This document shows, in pieces, positions 1 through 8,257 of a stretch of 34,868 bases of DNA. The translations under genes and the position numbers were made by a program. Each line of letters opens with the position of its first letter. Within the stretch, counting starts at the first letter, position 1. Below the pieces are notes generated by a model that was not told where the DNA came from, did no database searches, and saw only the letters and a program-made list of their open reading frames with translations. This DNA is from Rickettsiales bacterium (GTDB lineage Bacteria; Pseudomonadota; Alphaproteobacteria; Methylaequorales; Methylaequoraceae), in the NCBI GenBank assembly GCA_002691145.1, contig NZHE01000026.1, forward strand, positions 79,678 to 114,545, given 5' to 3'.

Positions 1-605
1 TAAATTATAAGGAACGCGATAGATATAATTCCACTAATCCGTATAGTGCTACTAAAGCCGGTGGAGAAGAATTAGCTGTTGCATTCGAAAATAGTTACAA
101 AATGCCAATATACATCACTCATACAATGAATGTTTTTGGAGAAAGACAACATCCTGAAAAATTCATTCCTATGACTATCAGAAAAGTTCGTGATGCTGAG
201 TCTGTAACCATCCATAGCGATGCTACTAAAACAATCCCTGGTAGTAGACATTACATTCATGCTATCGATGTTGCCGATGGATGTTTATTTTTGTTAAATA
301 ATCAAGAAAAAATAAGTAAAATTGAAAAAGATTTTGGTGGAGCGAAATGTCCAAAATTTAATCTTGTTGGTCCTGTTGAATGGAATAATTTAGAGTTAGC
401 AGAAAAGATTGCAGCAGCGCAAAATAAAAAATTAATATACAATATGGTTGATTTTCATAGTAGTAGACCAGGACACGATTTGAGATATGCTCTAGACGGT
501 AATCTAATGAAGGATTTGGGTTGGTACCCTAAAATTTCAATTGAAGAAAGAATTAATCAAGTAGTAAATTGGTCTTTAGAAAATAATAGGTGGCTTAAAT
601 TTTAG
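1..605 (+). CDS. NAD-dependent sugar epimerase/dehydratase, C-terminal part (dTDP-glucose 4,6-dehydratase-like)
   Basis: The gene enters from the left edge, and the frame is open from base 3 with no start in the window. The visible part holds the catalytic YxxxK motif of extended short-chain dehydrogenases (YSATK, bases 42-56), followed by a segment containing NVFGERQHPEKFIP. That segment resembles the NxYGxxQxPEKxIP stretch of dTDP-glucose 4,6-dehydratases (RmlB). The Rossmann NAD-binding N-terminus lies outside the window. Such enzymes make activated deoxy-sugars in the cytoplasm for lipopolysaccharide or other glycans. A family 2 glycosyltransferase starts 10 nt downstream, which supports a surface-polysaccharide role. 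The exact substrate cannot be read from this fragment, and a UDP- or GDP-sugar enzyme of the same superfamily remains possible. Confidence 0.8.
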   Translation, partial: NYKERDRYNSTNPYSATKAGGEELAVAFENSYKMPIYITHTMNVFGERQHPEKFIPMTIRKVRDAESVTIHSDATKTIPGSRHYIHAIDVADGCLFLLNNQEKISKIEKDFGGAKCPKFNLVGPVEWNNLELAEKIAAAQNKKLIYNMVDFHSSRPGHDLRYALDGNLMKDLGWYPKISIEERINQVVNWSLENNRWLKF

Positions 606-615
606 TAATTTTTTT

Positions 616-1542
616 ATGAAAGTATCTTTTGTATGTCCAATCTTTAATAAAAAAAGGTACCTTCCAATGGTTTTAGAAGCTATAAAAAATCAAAAAGGAA
701 ATTTTAATAAAGAATATATTTTTATAGACGACGGTTCTCAAGATGGTTCACTCGATTTAGTAAAGAATATTTCAAAAACCTGGCAAAATACTTTTTATCT
801 TCAACATAGAAATAGAGGACCAGCATATTCCACACAAAAAGGAATAAAAATTTCAACAGGTGACTATCTTAAATTAGTTGGAGGAGATGACATAATGTTT
901 CCTAACTGTACTAATATTCTATTAGAAGGAATTAAAAAAGAGTCATCAGTTGCAATTTTCAGTAAGTATAAATTAACAAATAAATTAAATATTTTTAATT
1001 TTATTGATGATAAAAAAATAATTGGTTTGAAAACTATTGAAAATCCAATGGAAAAAACAATTATCTCTTGTTTTTCTGGCACTACTCCAAATTTATTTTG
1101 CAATAAATCTGTAAAAAAAGCAGGAGGTTGCTACGATAATTTGTTTGTTGAAGATTTCTCACTAGTTCTTAAACTTTCAAAATTTGGCAAATTCACTTTT
1201 ATAAACAATGTAACTTCTATTGGGCCTAAAGATGACCCTAATAGAATAATGGTTGGTAATGAATACCAAATGATTCATGATTATAATGCATCAATTCTTT
1301 ATTTTATAAAAGAAAATCCAATTCTTTCAAAAAAAATTATAAATAAAGCGTGTATTAAATGTTTGGGGAGAACCGAAAAATGGTTAAGAAGAAAAAAAGG
1401 ATATTTTTTTTTCAATAAAATGAGAGTAAAACGACTTTTATTTTTTTTGAATAGGAAAAATGCCATTAATCTAATTAAAGAATCATGTACTACTTTTTAT
1501 GATGTAAAATTGCCAAAAAAGATAAGATATAAAGTAAGATAA
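616..1542 (+). CDS. Glycosyltransferase family 2
   Basis: A 308-residue protein with a GT-A fold signature. It opens with a beta-strand and P-loop-like FVCPIFNK, then IDDGSQDGS (residues 37-45), which binds the nucleotide sugar, and a DxD-type site at GGDD (89-92). The C-terminus is lysine/arginine-rich and lacks obvious membrane helices, so a peripheral, inner-face enzyme is likely. It probably transfers a sugar to a surface glycan. It follows the sugar epimerase/dehydratase by 10 nt and is probably in the same operon. Its TAA stop (1540-1542) abuts the stop of the converging ABC permease with no spacer. Donor and acceptor sugars cannot be inferred. Confidence 0.85.
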   Translation: MKVSFVCPIFNKKRYLPMVLEAIKNQKGNFNKEYIFIDDGSQDGSLDLVKNISKTWQNTFYLQHRNRGPAYSTQKGIKISTGDYLKLVGGDDIMFPNCTNILLEGIKKESSVAIFSKYKLTNKLNIFNFIDDKKIIGLKTIENPMEKTIISCFSGTTPNLFCNKSVKKAGGCYDNLFVEDFSLVLKLSKFGKFTFINNVTSIGPKDDPNRIMVGNEYQMIHDYNASILYFIKENPILSKKIINKACIKCLGRTEKWLRRKKGYFFFNKMRVKRLLFFLNRKNAINLIKESCTTFYDVKLPKKIRYKVR

Positions 1543-2334
1543 TCATTCCCCAAAATTAAAAAGTTGTCCATTTATTTTTGCTTTATTTAACATATTATTG
1601 AAAATTAGAATAGAAAGAAAAAAATATATGGAATTCAAAAATAAAGCTTTAAAAAAAAGATTCAATGAGAAGAAATTATTTATTAAAATTTCTCTCATTC
1701 CCTCAAAAACATAAACTGGGGGCAAAATTTTACAAAATAATTGTATTTGCTCAGGTAATATATCTAAAGGATAATAAACACAAGAAAAGGGTAATAAAAT
1801 GAATATAAAAGCCCATGCAAGCTCCTCAAAAGATTGACCATATCTAATTACTAAGCCACAAACTATCAAGCCAATTGACCAACCCATCAGGATTAAATTG
1901 AAAAAAAATAAAATTAAATAAAAGCCCATTTCGAATAAATGAAACTCAAAAAAATAGTTAGCTATTAATATAGCAGGCAACAATCCTAAAAAAGCTCTTA
2001 AAAAGCTTGTGATTATCAAACTAAGTATAAGTTCTGAGTTTCTCAAAGGAGTGATTAATAAATGACAAAGATTTCTTGACCATATTTCTTCAAAAAAAGT
2101 CATGGATAAACCAAGTTGACCTCTAAATAAAATATCCCACAGAATTATCGCTGAAAGTAAAAATGAAATTGCATTATTTGTTGGCGAAGAATTTACGCTT
2201 AACAAGTAGTTAGAAAAAAACCCCCACAATAATATTTGAACCGATGGCCAATAAAATATACTTAGCATTCTGGGTAAGGACCCAATTGCTAAAATTCTGT
2301 ATCTTGTAACCATTGCAAAAACTCTTGACAGCAT
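1543..2334 (-). CDS. ABC-2 type transporter permease
   Basis: An integral membrane protein of about 263 residues with six or so hydrophobic helices and the layout of ABC-2 permeases (NodJ/drug-exporter type). The N-terminus has an RYRILAIGSLPRMLSIFYWP stretch like the PRxLxxxxWPxxxxLLWG region of that family. I place the start at 2334, where the ATPase stop and the permease ATG overlap as TAATG, preceded by GGAAA. An upstream in-frame ATG at 2376 would add 14 residues inside the ATPase gene and is less likely. It forms the exporter with the ATPase encoded just upstream on the same strand. Substrate is unknown; the neighbouring glycan genes make a lipid or polysaccharide cargo conceivable. Confidence 0.85.
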   Translation of the reverse strand: MLSRVFAMVTRYRILAIGSLPRMLSIFYWPSVQILLWGFFSNYLLSVNSSPTNNAISFLLSAIILWDILFRGQLGLSMTFFEEIWSRNLCHLLITPLRNSELILSLIITSFLRAFLGLLPAILIANYFFEFHLFEMGFYLILFFFNLILMGWSIGLIVCGLVIRYGQSFEELAWAFIFILLPFSCVYYPLDILPEQIQLFCKILPPVYVFEGMREILINNFFSLNLFFKALFLNSIYFFLSILIFNNMLNKAKINGQLFNFGE

Positions 2335-3053
2335 TATTTTCCAATTTCTATAAATAATTCTTCTAAATTTTTGCAATTATTAGTTTTAACCAGTTCTAGA
2401 GGTGAACCTCTCATTAAAATTTCTCCTTTATTTAGAATAATAACACTTTGGCAAATTTCCTCAACTTCCATCATATTATGAGAAGCTATTAAAATACACA
2501 TATTGTTATTTTGTTGATACCTTATCAAAAACTTTCTAACAAATAAAGATGTGTCAGGATCTAAAGACGCAGTAGGTTCATCTAAAAGTAAGAGTTTTGG
2601 CTCATTAACTAAAGATTTACAAATTCCGACCTTTGTTTTTTGTCCTGAGGAAAGTGAGCCAAATTTTTTGTCCAAGAGATTTTCGATTTTGAGAGCCTTA
2701 CATAAATAACTAATCTTGTCTTTTGGATTTTTAACTCCATATAATTTTGAATAAAAAATTAAATTTTGTTTTACAGTTAATTTTTTTGGCAAGTCTACAT
2801 ATGGACTTTCAAAATTTATTTTATTCAAAAAAAAATTTTTTTCATTTTCAATATTATGTTCTAATATTCTTACTTCTCCAAATGTAGGCTTAACTAATCC
2901 TAACAGAATACCGATCAATGTTGTTTTACCAGCACCATTAGTTCCAAGCAAACCAAAAAAGCCTTTATGAGGTAGGTTAAAAGAAATATTTTTTAGCGCT
3001 GCAAATTTTCCAAAATATTTTGATAAAGAGTTTACTTGAATTGAATATTTCAT
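2334..3053 (-). CDS. ABC transporter ATP-binding protein (ABC-2 exporter)
   Basis: A 239-residue ATPase with all the expected motifs in order: Walker A GTNGAGKTT (37-45), signature LSSGQ (134-138), Walker B LLLLDEP (154-160), D-loop SLDPD (163-167) and switch histidine in ASHN (H192). The length is typical of a minimal ATPase subunit. It is first in a minus-strand pair, and its TAA stop overlaps the permease ATG by one base, so translation is coupled. It powers export by the adjacent permease at the inner membrane. Cargo is not identifiable. The gene diverges from the cysteine synthase gene across 186 AT-rich bases in which I saw no clear promoter hexamers or RNA structure. Confidence 0.92.
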   Translation of the reverse strand: MKYSIQVNSLSKYFGKFAALKNISFNLPHKGFFGLLGTNGAGKTTLIGILLGLVKPTFGEVRILEHNIENEKNFFLNKINFESPYVDLPKKLTVKQNLIFYSKLYGVKNPKDKISYLCKALKIENLLDKKFGSLSSGQKTKVGICKSLVNEPKLLLLDEPTASLDPDTSLFVRKFLIRYQQNNNMCILIASHNMMEVEEICQSVIILNKGEILMRGSPLELVKTNNCKNLEELFIEIGK

Positions 3054-3239
3054 TAATGAGTTATATTACTTTTTAAATAGATATCATAATTAAAAATATC
3101 TTTAAAACATATATAATGAAGCTAAATTCATTGTGTACATTTAATTAAAAATAAATATATTTAAAATCTATTATTAATTTATATTTATGACCTACATATC
3201 TTTAAATTTATTAATTAAAAAAAGTAAAATTTAGGAATA

Positions 3240-4238
3240 ATGAAAAAAAAAATTTATGAAAACTTCTCTGAAAGCATAGGTAACACTCCTATTATAAAAC
3301 TAAAAAAAGCCTCAAAACTAACAAATTGTAACATATATGGAAAATGTGAGTTTTTAAATCCTGGGGGTTCGATAAAGGACAGAGCAGCACTACAAATTTT
3401 AACTGATGCAATTGCAGAAAAAAAAATTAAAAAAGGCGGTACGATAGTTGAAGGTACAGCAGGCAATACTGGAATTGGTTTAACGTTAGTGGGAAACTCT
3501 CTTGGTCTGAAATCAGTAATTGTCATGCCAGAAACCCAAAGTATTGAAAAAAAAGAAATGTTAAAATTGTGCGGTGCTAAATTAAAACTTGTAAAGGCTT
3601 TACCATATAAAAATCCCGGTAATTATATTAGATATTCTGAAACTCTATCAAAAGAATTAAAGAATACTAATGGAATTTTTTGGGCAAATCAATTTGACAA
3701 TACGTCTAATCAAAAAGCTCACTACATGAATACAGGTCCAGAAATATGGCAACAACTTTCAGGTAAAGTTGACGGATTTATATGTTCAGTAGGGACCGGA
3801 GGAACACTTTCTGGTGTTGGAAAATTTTTAAAAGAAAAAAATAAAAATATTAAAATAGGTTTAGCAGATCCATTTGGTTCAGCACTTCATAATTTTTATA
3901 AAAATGGAGATTTGAAAGCTACCGGTGACTCAATTACAGAGGGTATTGGTCAAGGTAGAATTACAAAAAATCTTGAAAATTTATTTCTGGATGAGTCTTT
4001 TCAAATTTCGGATAAAGATGCTTTAAATATTGTATTTGATCTTATTAAAAGTGAAGGATTAATTTTAGGAGGTTCATCTGGTATAAATATAATGGGAGCA
4101 ATAAAACTAGCAAAGAAATTAGGACCAAGAAAAAATATTGTTACTATTCTTTGTGATTATGGAACCAGATATAAGAGTAAAATTTTTAATAAAAAGTATT
4201 TAAAACAAAAAAACTTGCCTATTCCTGATTGGTTATAA
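3240..4238 (+). CDS. cysK: Cysteine synthase family PLP enzyme (CysK-like)
   Basis: A 332-residue fold-type II PLP enzyme. NPGGSIKDR (40-48) carries the PLP-linked lysine K46. The phosphate/substrate loop reads EGTAGNTG (71-78) where classical CysK has EPTSGNTG, and a glycine-rich SVGTGGTLSG follows. These fit O-acetylserine sulfhydrylase, which makes cysteine from O-acetylserine and sulfide. The variant loop and the roughly 20-residue C-terminal tail ending in PDWL mark a subgroup rather than textbook CysK. The RBS is AGGA about 5 nt before the ATG. The mercaptopyruvate sulfurtransferase gene starts 5 nt downstream, so the pair likely handles cysteine synthesis and sulfur transfer. A cystathionine-beta-synthase-like role cannot be excluded. 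Confidence 0.85.
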   Translation: MKKKIYENFSESIGNTPIIKLKKASKLTNCNIYGKCEFLNPGGSIKDRAALQILTDAIAEKKIKKGGTIVEGTAGNTGIGLTLVGNSLGLKSVIVMPETQSIEKKEMLKLCGAKLKLVKALPYKNPGNYIRYSETLSKELKNTNGIFWANQFDNTSNQKAHYMNTGPEIWQQLSGKVDGFICSVGTGGTLSGVGKFLKEKNKNIKIGLADPFGSALHNFYKNGDLKATGDSITEGIGQGRITKNLENLFLDESFQISDKDALNIVFDLIKSEGLILGGSSGINIMGAIKLAKKLGPRKNIVTILCDYGTRYKSKIFNKKYLKQKNLPIPDWL

Positions 4239-4243
4239 TTTAA

Positions 4244-5047
4244 ATGAATATTTTAGAAGCTGATGAATTAAATAATAACTTAAATCATTTCACTGTCCTT
4301 GATTCCAGATGGAAACTAGGTCAAGAGAATTATTTAAATTTTGAATATAATAAAGGGCATATACCAGGAGCGATTAAAATGGATATTGAAATTTTTTCTA
4401 AGCCTAATTCAAAGTTTCCACACATGATTCCAGATAAAAAGTATTTTGAAACATTAATATCAAAAATGGGGATTAGTGTAGATGAACAGATATTAATATA
4501 TGATCAAGAGGGCTTCATTAGCTCAACAAGAATTTGGTTTTTATTAAAGATTTTTGGTTTTAAAAAATTATTTATTTTAAATGGAGGCTTTAAAAAATGG
4601 AGTGAAAAAAAACTTCCGGTGCAAATAAAAAAAAATACAGGTAATTTTAAAAAGATGCAAAAATTTTCATTACAGAAAGAATTTATTGTTAATAAACAAT
4701 TCGTAAATAAAATTATTCATAATAATCAATTTCATATTATAGATGCAAGACCATCTGAGAGATTTCTAGGAAAAGTTTCAGAACCTAGGATAAACGTCAG
4801 GAGGGGAAATATTGAGGGAAGTATAAATTTACCATTTAATAAAATTCATAACAAAGATGGTTTAATTTTAGAAAATAAAGAACTTGAAGCGCTTTTTAGA
4901 AAGAATTATATTAATATAAATAAAAATATAGTTTGTTTATGTGGGTCAGGTATAACAGCTTGCAATATTATATTTGCTTTAAATAAATTATCATGCAGTA
5001 ATGTTTTTTTATATGACGGTTCTTGGTCAGAATGGGGTAATATTTAG
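4244..5047 (+). CDS. sseA: 3-mercaptopyruvate/thiosulfate sulfurtransferase (tandem rhodanese)
   Basis: 267 residues with two rhodanese domains. The inactive N-terminal domain (about 5-125) has LDSRW, GHIPGA and LNGGFKKW. The C-terminal domain (about 145-267) has IIDARPSERF, GNIEGSINLPF and the catalytic loop CGSGITA with Cys233. CGSG(V/I)TA is the loop typical of 3-mercaptopyruvate sulfurtransferase, whereas thiosulfate-specific rhodaneses have CRKGVT. The enzyme moves sulfane sulfur from mercaptopyruvate (a cysteine catabolite) to thiols or cyanide. It follows the cysteine synthase by 5 nt and precedes the complex I subunit gene by 9 nt, so all three probably share a transcript. Confidence 0.9.
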   Translation: MNILEADELNNNLNHFTVLDSRWKLGQENYLNFEYNKGHIPGAIKMDIEIFSKPNSKFPHMIPDKKYFETLISKMGISVDEQILIYDQEGFISSTRIWFLLKIFGFKKLFILNGGFKKWSEKKLPVQIKKNTGNFKKMQKFSLQKEFIVNKQFVNKIIHNNQFHIIDARPSERFLGKVSEPRINVRRGNIEGSINLPFNKIHNKDGLILENKELEALFRKNYININKNIVCLCGSGITACNIIFALNKLSCSNVFLYDGSWSEWGNI

Positions 5048-5056
5048 TTTTTAATT

Positions 5057-5341
5057 ATGTATAGAATATATAAACCTTCAAAATCTTCAATGCAATCAGG
5101 ATTTTTTAATACAAATTTCTGGGTAATAGAATCATTAGAAATAGAGAGCAAAACTATGGATTCAAGATTTTGCTGGAGAAGTTCGACTAATACTATTGAG
5201 CAAGTAAAACTAAAATTCAAAACCTTAAAAGAAGCTATATCATTTGCTGATAAACAGAAATTAGTTTACAGAATAGAAAAACCAAAAGAGTATAAAAAAG
5301 TGTTGAAAAATTACGCAGATAACTTCAAACCGAAAAGATAA
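5057..5341 (+). CDS. ETC complex I subunit, NDUFS4-type accessory protein
   Basis: 94 residues matching the ETC complex I conserved region family (NDUFS4, the 18-kDa IP subunit). Hallmarks are the opening RIYKP, SxMQSG, a Trp-containing strand WVIESLEIE, WRSSTNT followed by VKLKF and KEAISFA, and the closing YADNFKP. This accessory subunit binds the NADH-oxidising arm of complex I on the cytoplasmic face. In bacteria it is characteristic of Alphaproteobacteria and is often unlinked to the nuo operon, as here. Its TAA stop overlaps the ATG of the next gene by one base (TAATG). Confidence 0.9.
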   Translation: MYRIYKPSKSSMQSGFFNTNFWVIESLEIESKTMDSRFCWRSSTNTIEQVKLKFKTLKEAISFADKQKLVYRIEKPKEYKKVLKNYADNFKPKR

Positions 5342-6150
5342 TGAAATTTATAACAAAGTTAAAATTAATTTTAATTCTTTTTTTACCTCTACAAATTCAA
5401 TCATTTGACAAACAACTAGAATCATGTGTCAATAACAATTTTAGGAAAGAAGCTAATGTTGAAAGAGACAAATATAGGCATCCATTAGAAACACTCTCAT
5501 TTTTTTCATTAAAGAAAAATATGAATGTTTTGGAGATTTTACCCTCTAGAGGTTGGTATACAGAAATAATTTCTTCATGCTTAAAAGATTCCGGCAAACT
5601 AACTGTTGCAAGTTTTGGTGAAAATCATCCAAATAAATATTTACAAAATATTCATAATGATTTCATTGATTACTTCTCCAATAATGAGAGTAAATTTGGG
5701 AATATAGACATAATTGATTTTAAAAACAATGATGGTTTTTTAGTTACTGAACCAAATACACATGATCTAGTTCTAACTTTCAGAAATAATCATAACTGGG
5801 TTAAAGCAAATATAATTGACGATGTTTATGATGCTATTTGGAAAGTTTTAAAGACAAATGGTTTACTCGGAGTAGTACAACACAGAGCTAAAGCTGAAGA
5901 AGATTATAGTTCAAGTCATTTGAATGGGTATTTACCAGAAACATATCTTATTAAAAAGATAGAAAGTAAAGGCTTTAAACTTTTAGGAAAATCTGAAATC
6001 AATAAAAACGGTTTAGATACAAAAGATCATCCAAAAGGAGTTTGGACACTTCCACCTGTTATGAGGTTGGGTGAAGTTGATAAAGAAAAATATTTAAGAA
6101 TTGGAGAAAGTGACAGAATGACTCTAAAATTTATAAAAGTACCAAAATAA
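5341..6150 (+). CDS. Exported predicted SAM-dependent methyltransferase (COG4798-like)
   Basis: 269 residues beginning with a signal peptide (hydrophobic stretch about 7-21). The rest resembles the predicted methyltransferase family COG4798: RHPLETLSFF, a SAM-site-like LEILPSRGWYTEII in place of the usual GxGxG, TFRNNHNW, GLLGVVQHRA, DTKDHPKGVWTLPP and the closing GESDRMTLKF. An exported SAM-dependent enzyme is puzzling, because SAM is cytoplasmic, and family members are not biochemically defined as far as I know. It is translationally coupled to the complex I accessory gene. The family assignment is firm; the catalytic role is not. Confidence 0.8.
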   Translation: MKFITKLKLILILFLPLQIQSFDKQLESCVNNNFRKEANVERDKYRHPLETLSFFSLKKNMNVLEILPSRGWYTEIISSCLKDSGKLTVASFGENHPNKYLQNIHNDFIDYFSNNESKFGNIDIIDFKNNDGFLVTEPNTHDLVLTFRNNHNWVKANIIDDVYDAIWKVLKTNGLLGVVQHRAKAEEDYSSSHLNGYLPETYLIKKIESKGFKLLGKSEINKNGLDTKDHPKGVWTLPPVMRLGEVDKEKYLRIGESDRMTLKFIKVPK

Positions 6151-6169
6151 CCCAAAAAGAATCTAAATA

Positions 6170-6775
6170 ATGATTCATCTTATTTTTGCAACTTCTTTAG
6201 AAGCAAAACCCTTTATCAAGTTTTATAAACTAAAAAGAAATATGAAAATACACGAGTTTGAAATTTTCATAAATCAGAAAAAGAAAATTTCCTTAACAAT
6301 TAGCGGAATAGGTAAATTGTTATCTGCATGCGCAGTTGTATTTACTTATTCACATTTTAAAAAACGAAATAGTATATGGATAAATATCGGTATAGCAGGT
6401 TTTAAAGATGCTGAATTAGGGAAATTATTTTTAATTGATAAAATAAACGATACTGATAATAACACCAGTTTTTATCCTTTTTGTCTATTTAAAACAAACA
6501 TAGAAAAAAAAGATTGCAAAACCTTTAGTGAACCAAATTTTAAATATACTAGTTCAATTCATGATATGGAACTAAGTGGTTTTTATTTGGCTAGCCTAAA
6601 ATTTTCAACTAATGAATTAATTCATTCCTTTAAAATAATATCAGATAATAAAAATGAAAAGATTGATTTTAAAAATGTTTACGAAGTAGCTACTTTAATG
6701 GAAAATAACATTACAAAGATTGATAAATTTATAGACAAATTAAGCCATATAATACAAAGTCATACTAATGGTTGA
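6170..6775 (+). CDS. Nucleoside phosphorylase/nucleosidase family protein (MTA/SAH nucleosidase-like)
   Basis: 201 residues with the order of motifs of the PNP/UDP phosphorylase family: an N-terminal beta-strand and ATSLEAKPF (E11), SGIGK (45-49), NIGIAG (72-77), DMELSGFY (E134) and IISDN (D159). E11, E134 and D159 fall where 5'-methylthioadenosine/S-adenosylhomocysteine nucleosidase has its two catalytic glutamates and the purine-contacting aspartate. It is shorter than typical nucleosidases (about 230), mainly in the middle. It overlaps the following radical SAM gene by 8 nt. Radical SAM enzymes release 5'-deoxyadenosine, which nucleosidases of this family can degrade, so product removal is a plausible but untested job. 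Confidence 0.72.
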   Translation: MIHLIFATSLEAKPFIKFYKLKRNMKIHEFEIFINQKKKISLTISGIGKLLSACAVVFTYSHFKKRNSIWINIGIAGFKDAELGKLFLIDKINDTDNNTSFYPFCLFKTNIEKKDCKTFSEPNFKYTSSIHDMELSGFYLASLKFSTNELIHSFKIISDNKNEKIDFKNVYEVATLMENNITKIDKFIDKLSHIIQSHTNG

Positions 6776-7751
6776 TACAGTTTATATAGAAAGTAATATT
6801 AAAAATGAAAAAAAGACATTAGAAATAATTTCAAAACTTGGTAATGTAAATATAGTTAATTGCGAAAAGTATACTGAAGTTTTTAATAAAAAAAGCCAGA
6901 ATTTTAGACTTCAAAAGCTAAATCCGTCACTAATAATAGCAAAAAAAAATAAAAATTTTGTTTTGAAAACACCACCAAAATTTTCAATTGGATCAAAAAA
7001 TAATTATTATTTTTCACATATGATGAATTGTATTTACGATTGTAGATATTGTTTTCTCCAAGGAATGTATAATTCAGCAAATTATTTGATCTATATAAAT
7101 TATTTTGACTTTAAAAATGAGATAGAAAAAGTGTACTTAAATTCAGATTCTAAAGATATTCATTTTTTTTCAGGTTACGATTGCGACAGTTTGGCATTTG
7201 AACCATTAACAAACTTTGCAGATTATTTTATAGACTCCTTTAATGATTTCAAAAGGTCATTGTTAGAGCTTAGAACAAAAAGTAATCAAATAAATTTTTT
7301 ATTAAAAAAAAATCCTCAAGAAAATGTTATAATTGCTTTTAGTCTAAATCCTGAAAGTGTTATTAAAAATTTAGAAAAAAAAACCCCCTCACTAAAAAAA
7401 AGATTGATTGCAATTAAAAAGTTACAGCAAAAAGGTTGGAACGTTGGTTTAAGATTTGATCCAATAATATATACAAAAGATTTTAAAATAGAATACTCTA
7501 ATTTTTTTGAAGATGTATTTAATTTTCTAAACAATAAATTTCATTCAATCACACTTGGAAGTTATAGAATGCCAAAAAGCTTTAATCATAAGATTTCAAG
7601 ACTATATCCCAAAAATAATTTATTTAAAAAAAATCTAATTGCCGATAAGAATTTTATTAAATATGATGAATGCATATCTGATGAAATAAATGAATTTTGT
7701 CAAAAAGAGATTTTGAAATATGTCTCTAAAGAAATTTTATTTTTTAACTAA
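6768..7751 (+). CDS. Spore photoproduct lyase family radical SAM protein
   Basis: 327 residues with the radical SAM cluster motif CxxxCxxC (C88, C92, C95, in NCIYDCRYCFLQGMY). Context resembling spore photoproduct lyase surrounds it: FSHMMNC before, and SGYDCDSLAFEPLT (135-148) after. The genuine spore enzyme repairs a thymine dimer with a hydrogen-donor cysteine in an EAACTSD segment. Here the aligned position seems to be Y137, with C139 two residues later. LELRTKS and GLRFDPIIY follow as further family landmarks. Non-sporulating bacteria carry this branch, often called DNA repair photolyase, without a proven substrate. It overlaps the nucleosidase-like gene by 8 nt, and its stop overlaps the converging small gene by 4 nt. 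Confidence 0.85.
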   Translation: MVDTVYIESNIKNEKKTLEIISKLGNVNIVNCEKYTEVFNKKSQNFRLQKLNPSLIIAKKNKNFVLKTPPKFSIGSKNNYYFSHMMNCIYDCRYCFLQGMYNSANYLIYINYFDFKNEIEKVYLNSDSKDIHFFSGYDCDSLAFEPLTNFADYFIDSFNDFKRSLLELRTKSNQINFLLKKNPQENVIIAFSLNPESVIKNLEKKTPSLKKRLIAIKKLQQKGWNVGLRFDPIIYTKDFKIEYSNFFEDVFNFLNNKFHSITLGSYRMPKSFNHKISRLYPKNNLFKKNLIADKNFIKYDECISDEINEFCQKEILKYVSKEILFFN

Positions 7752-8155
7752 AATTTTCTGTCTTTCATTTTTAATTGACTGCAATTTAACCAAATTTGAT
7801 TGTCATTATCAGATTCCATTTTTTTAAACTTTAAAGCAAGGTTTCCGGAAAATCTCCCCAAGATTCCACTTGCATGCCCTGAAGAATCTGAGTACAGATT
7901 TTCTATATCACTAGCAAACCACTTAATATTTGAATCAGTGACCATCATCTCATCAGCTTCGAACTTCAAACTTCCTATTTCAATCTTATTACTATTTGAT
8001 GATAAACTAATAATTAGATCGTTAAAATCTTGGCTTTTAGGTTTATCAGCTCGTGAAACACATACTAATTTTAGTTCTACAGATAGAGCTAAATGTGGAG
8101 CACATAATAAAAAAAGCAGTAAATAAAAGATTGTTTTATTAATAAAAGAAATCAT
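7748..8155 (-). CDS. Small exported protein of unknown function
   Basis: 135 residues with a clear signal peptide (hydrophobic FYLLLFLLCAPHLALS, about 9-24), probably cleaved near ALS-VE. The mature part is short and polar, has two cysteines (C32 and C124) that could form a disulfide, and has no motif I recognise. It converges with the radical SAM gene, overlapping its end by 4 nt. A periplasmic location is likely. A plus-strand open frame across the same bases lacks a family signature or signal peptide and is taken as a shadow. Function unknown. Confidence 0.6.
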   Translation of the reverse strand: MISFINKTIFYLLLFLLCAPHLALSVELKLVCVSRADKPKSQDFNDLIISLSSNSNKIEIGSLKFEADEMMVTDSNIKWFASDIENLYSDSSGHASGILGRFSGNLALKFKKMESDNDNQIWLNCSQLKMKDRKF

Positions 8156-8257
8156 TACTTATAATATTCAATTTATGAAATATTTGTCAATTTTATTTAT
8201 TTATTAGTAATTTTACTTAATTAAAGTTTATAGTAGCATAATTCTTAAGTTTTTTAT

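Noticed and set aside
3054-3239. Riboswitch or small RNA in the divergent gap before cysK
   Set aside because: The 186 bases are nearly all A/T, and I found no stable stem or known aptamer sequence.
7800-8126. Plus-strand open frame opposite the small exported protein
   Set aside because: The minus-strand reading has a clean signal peptide and plausible start, while the plus-strand reading has none and overlaps it almost fully.
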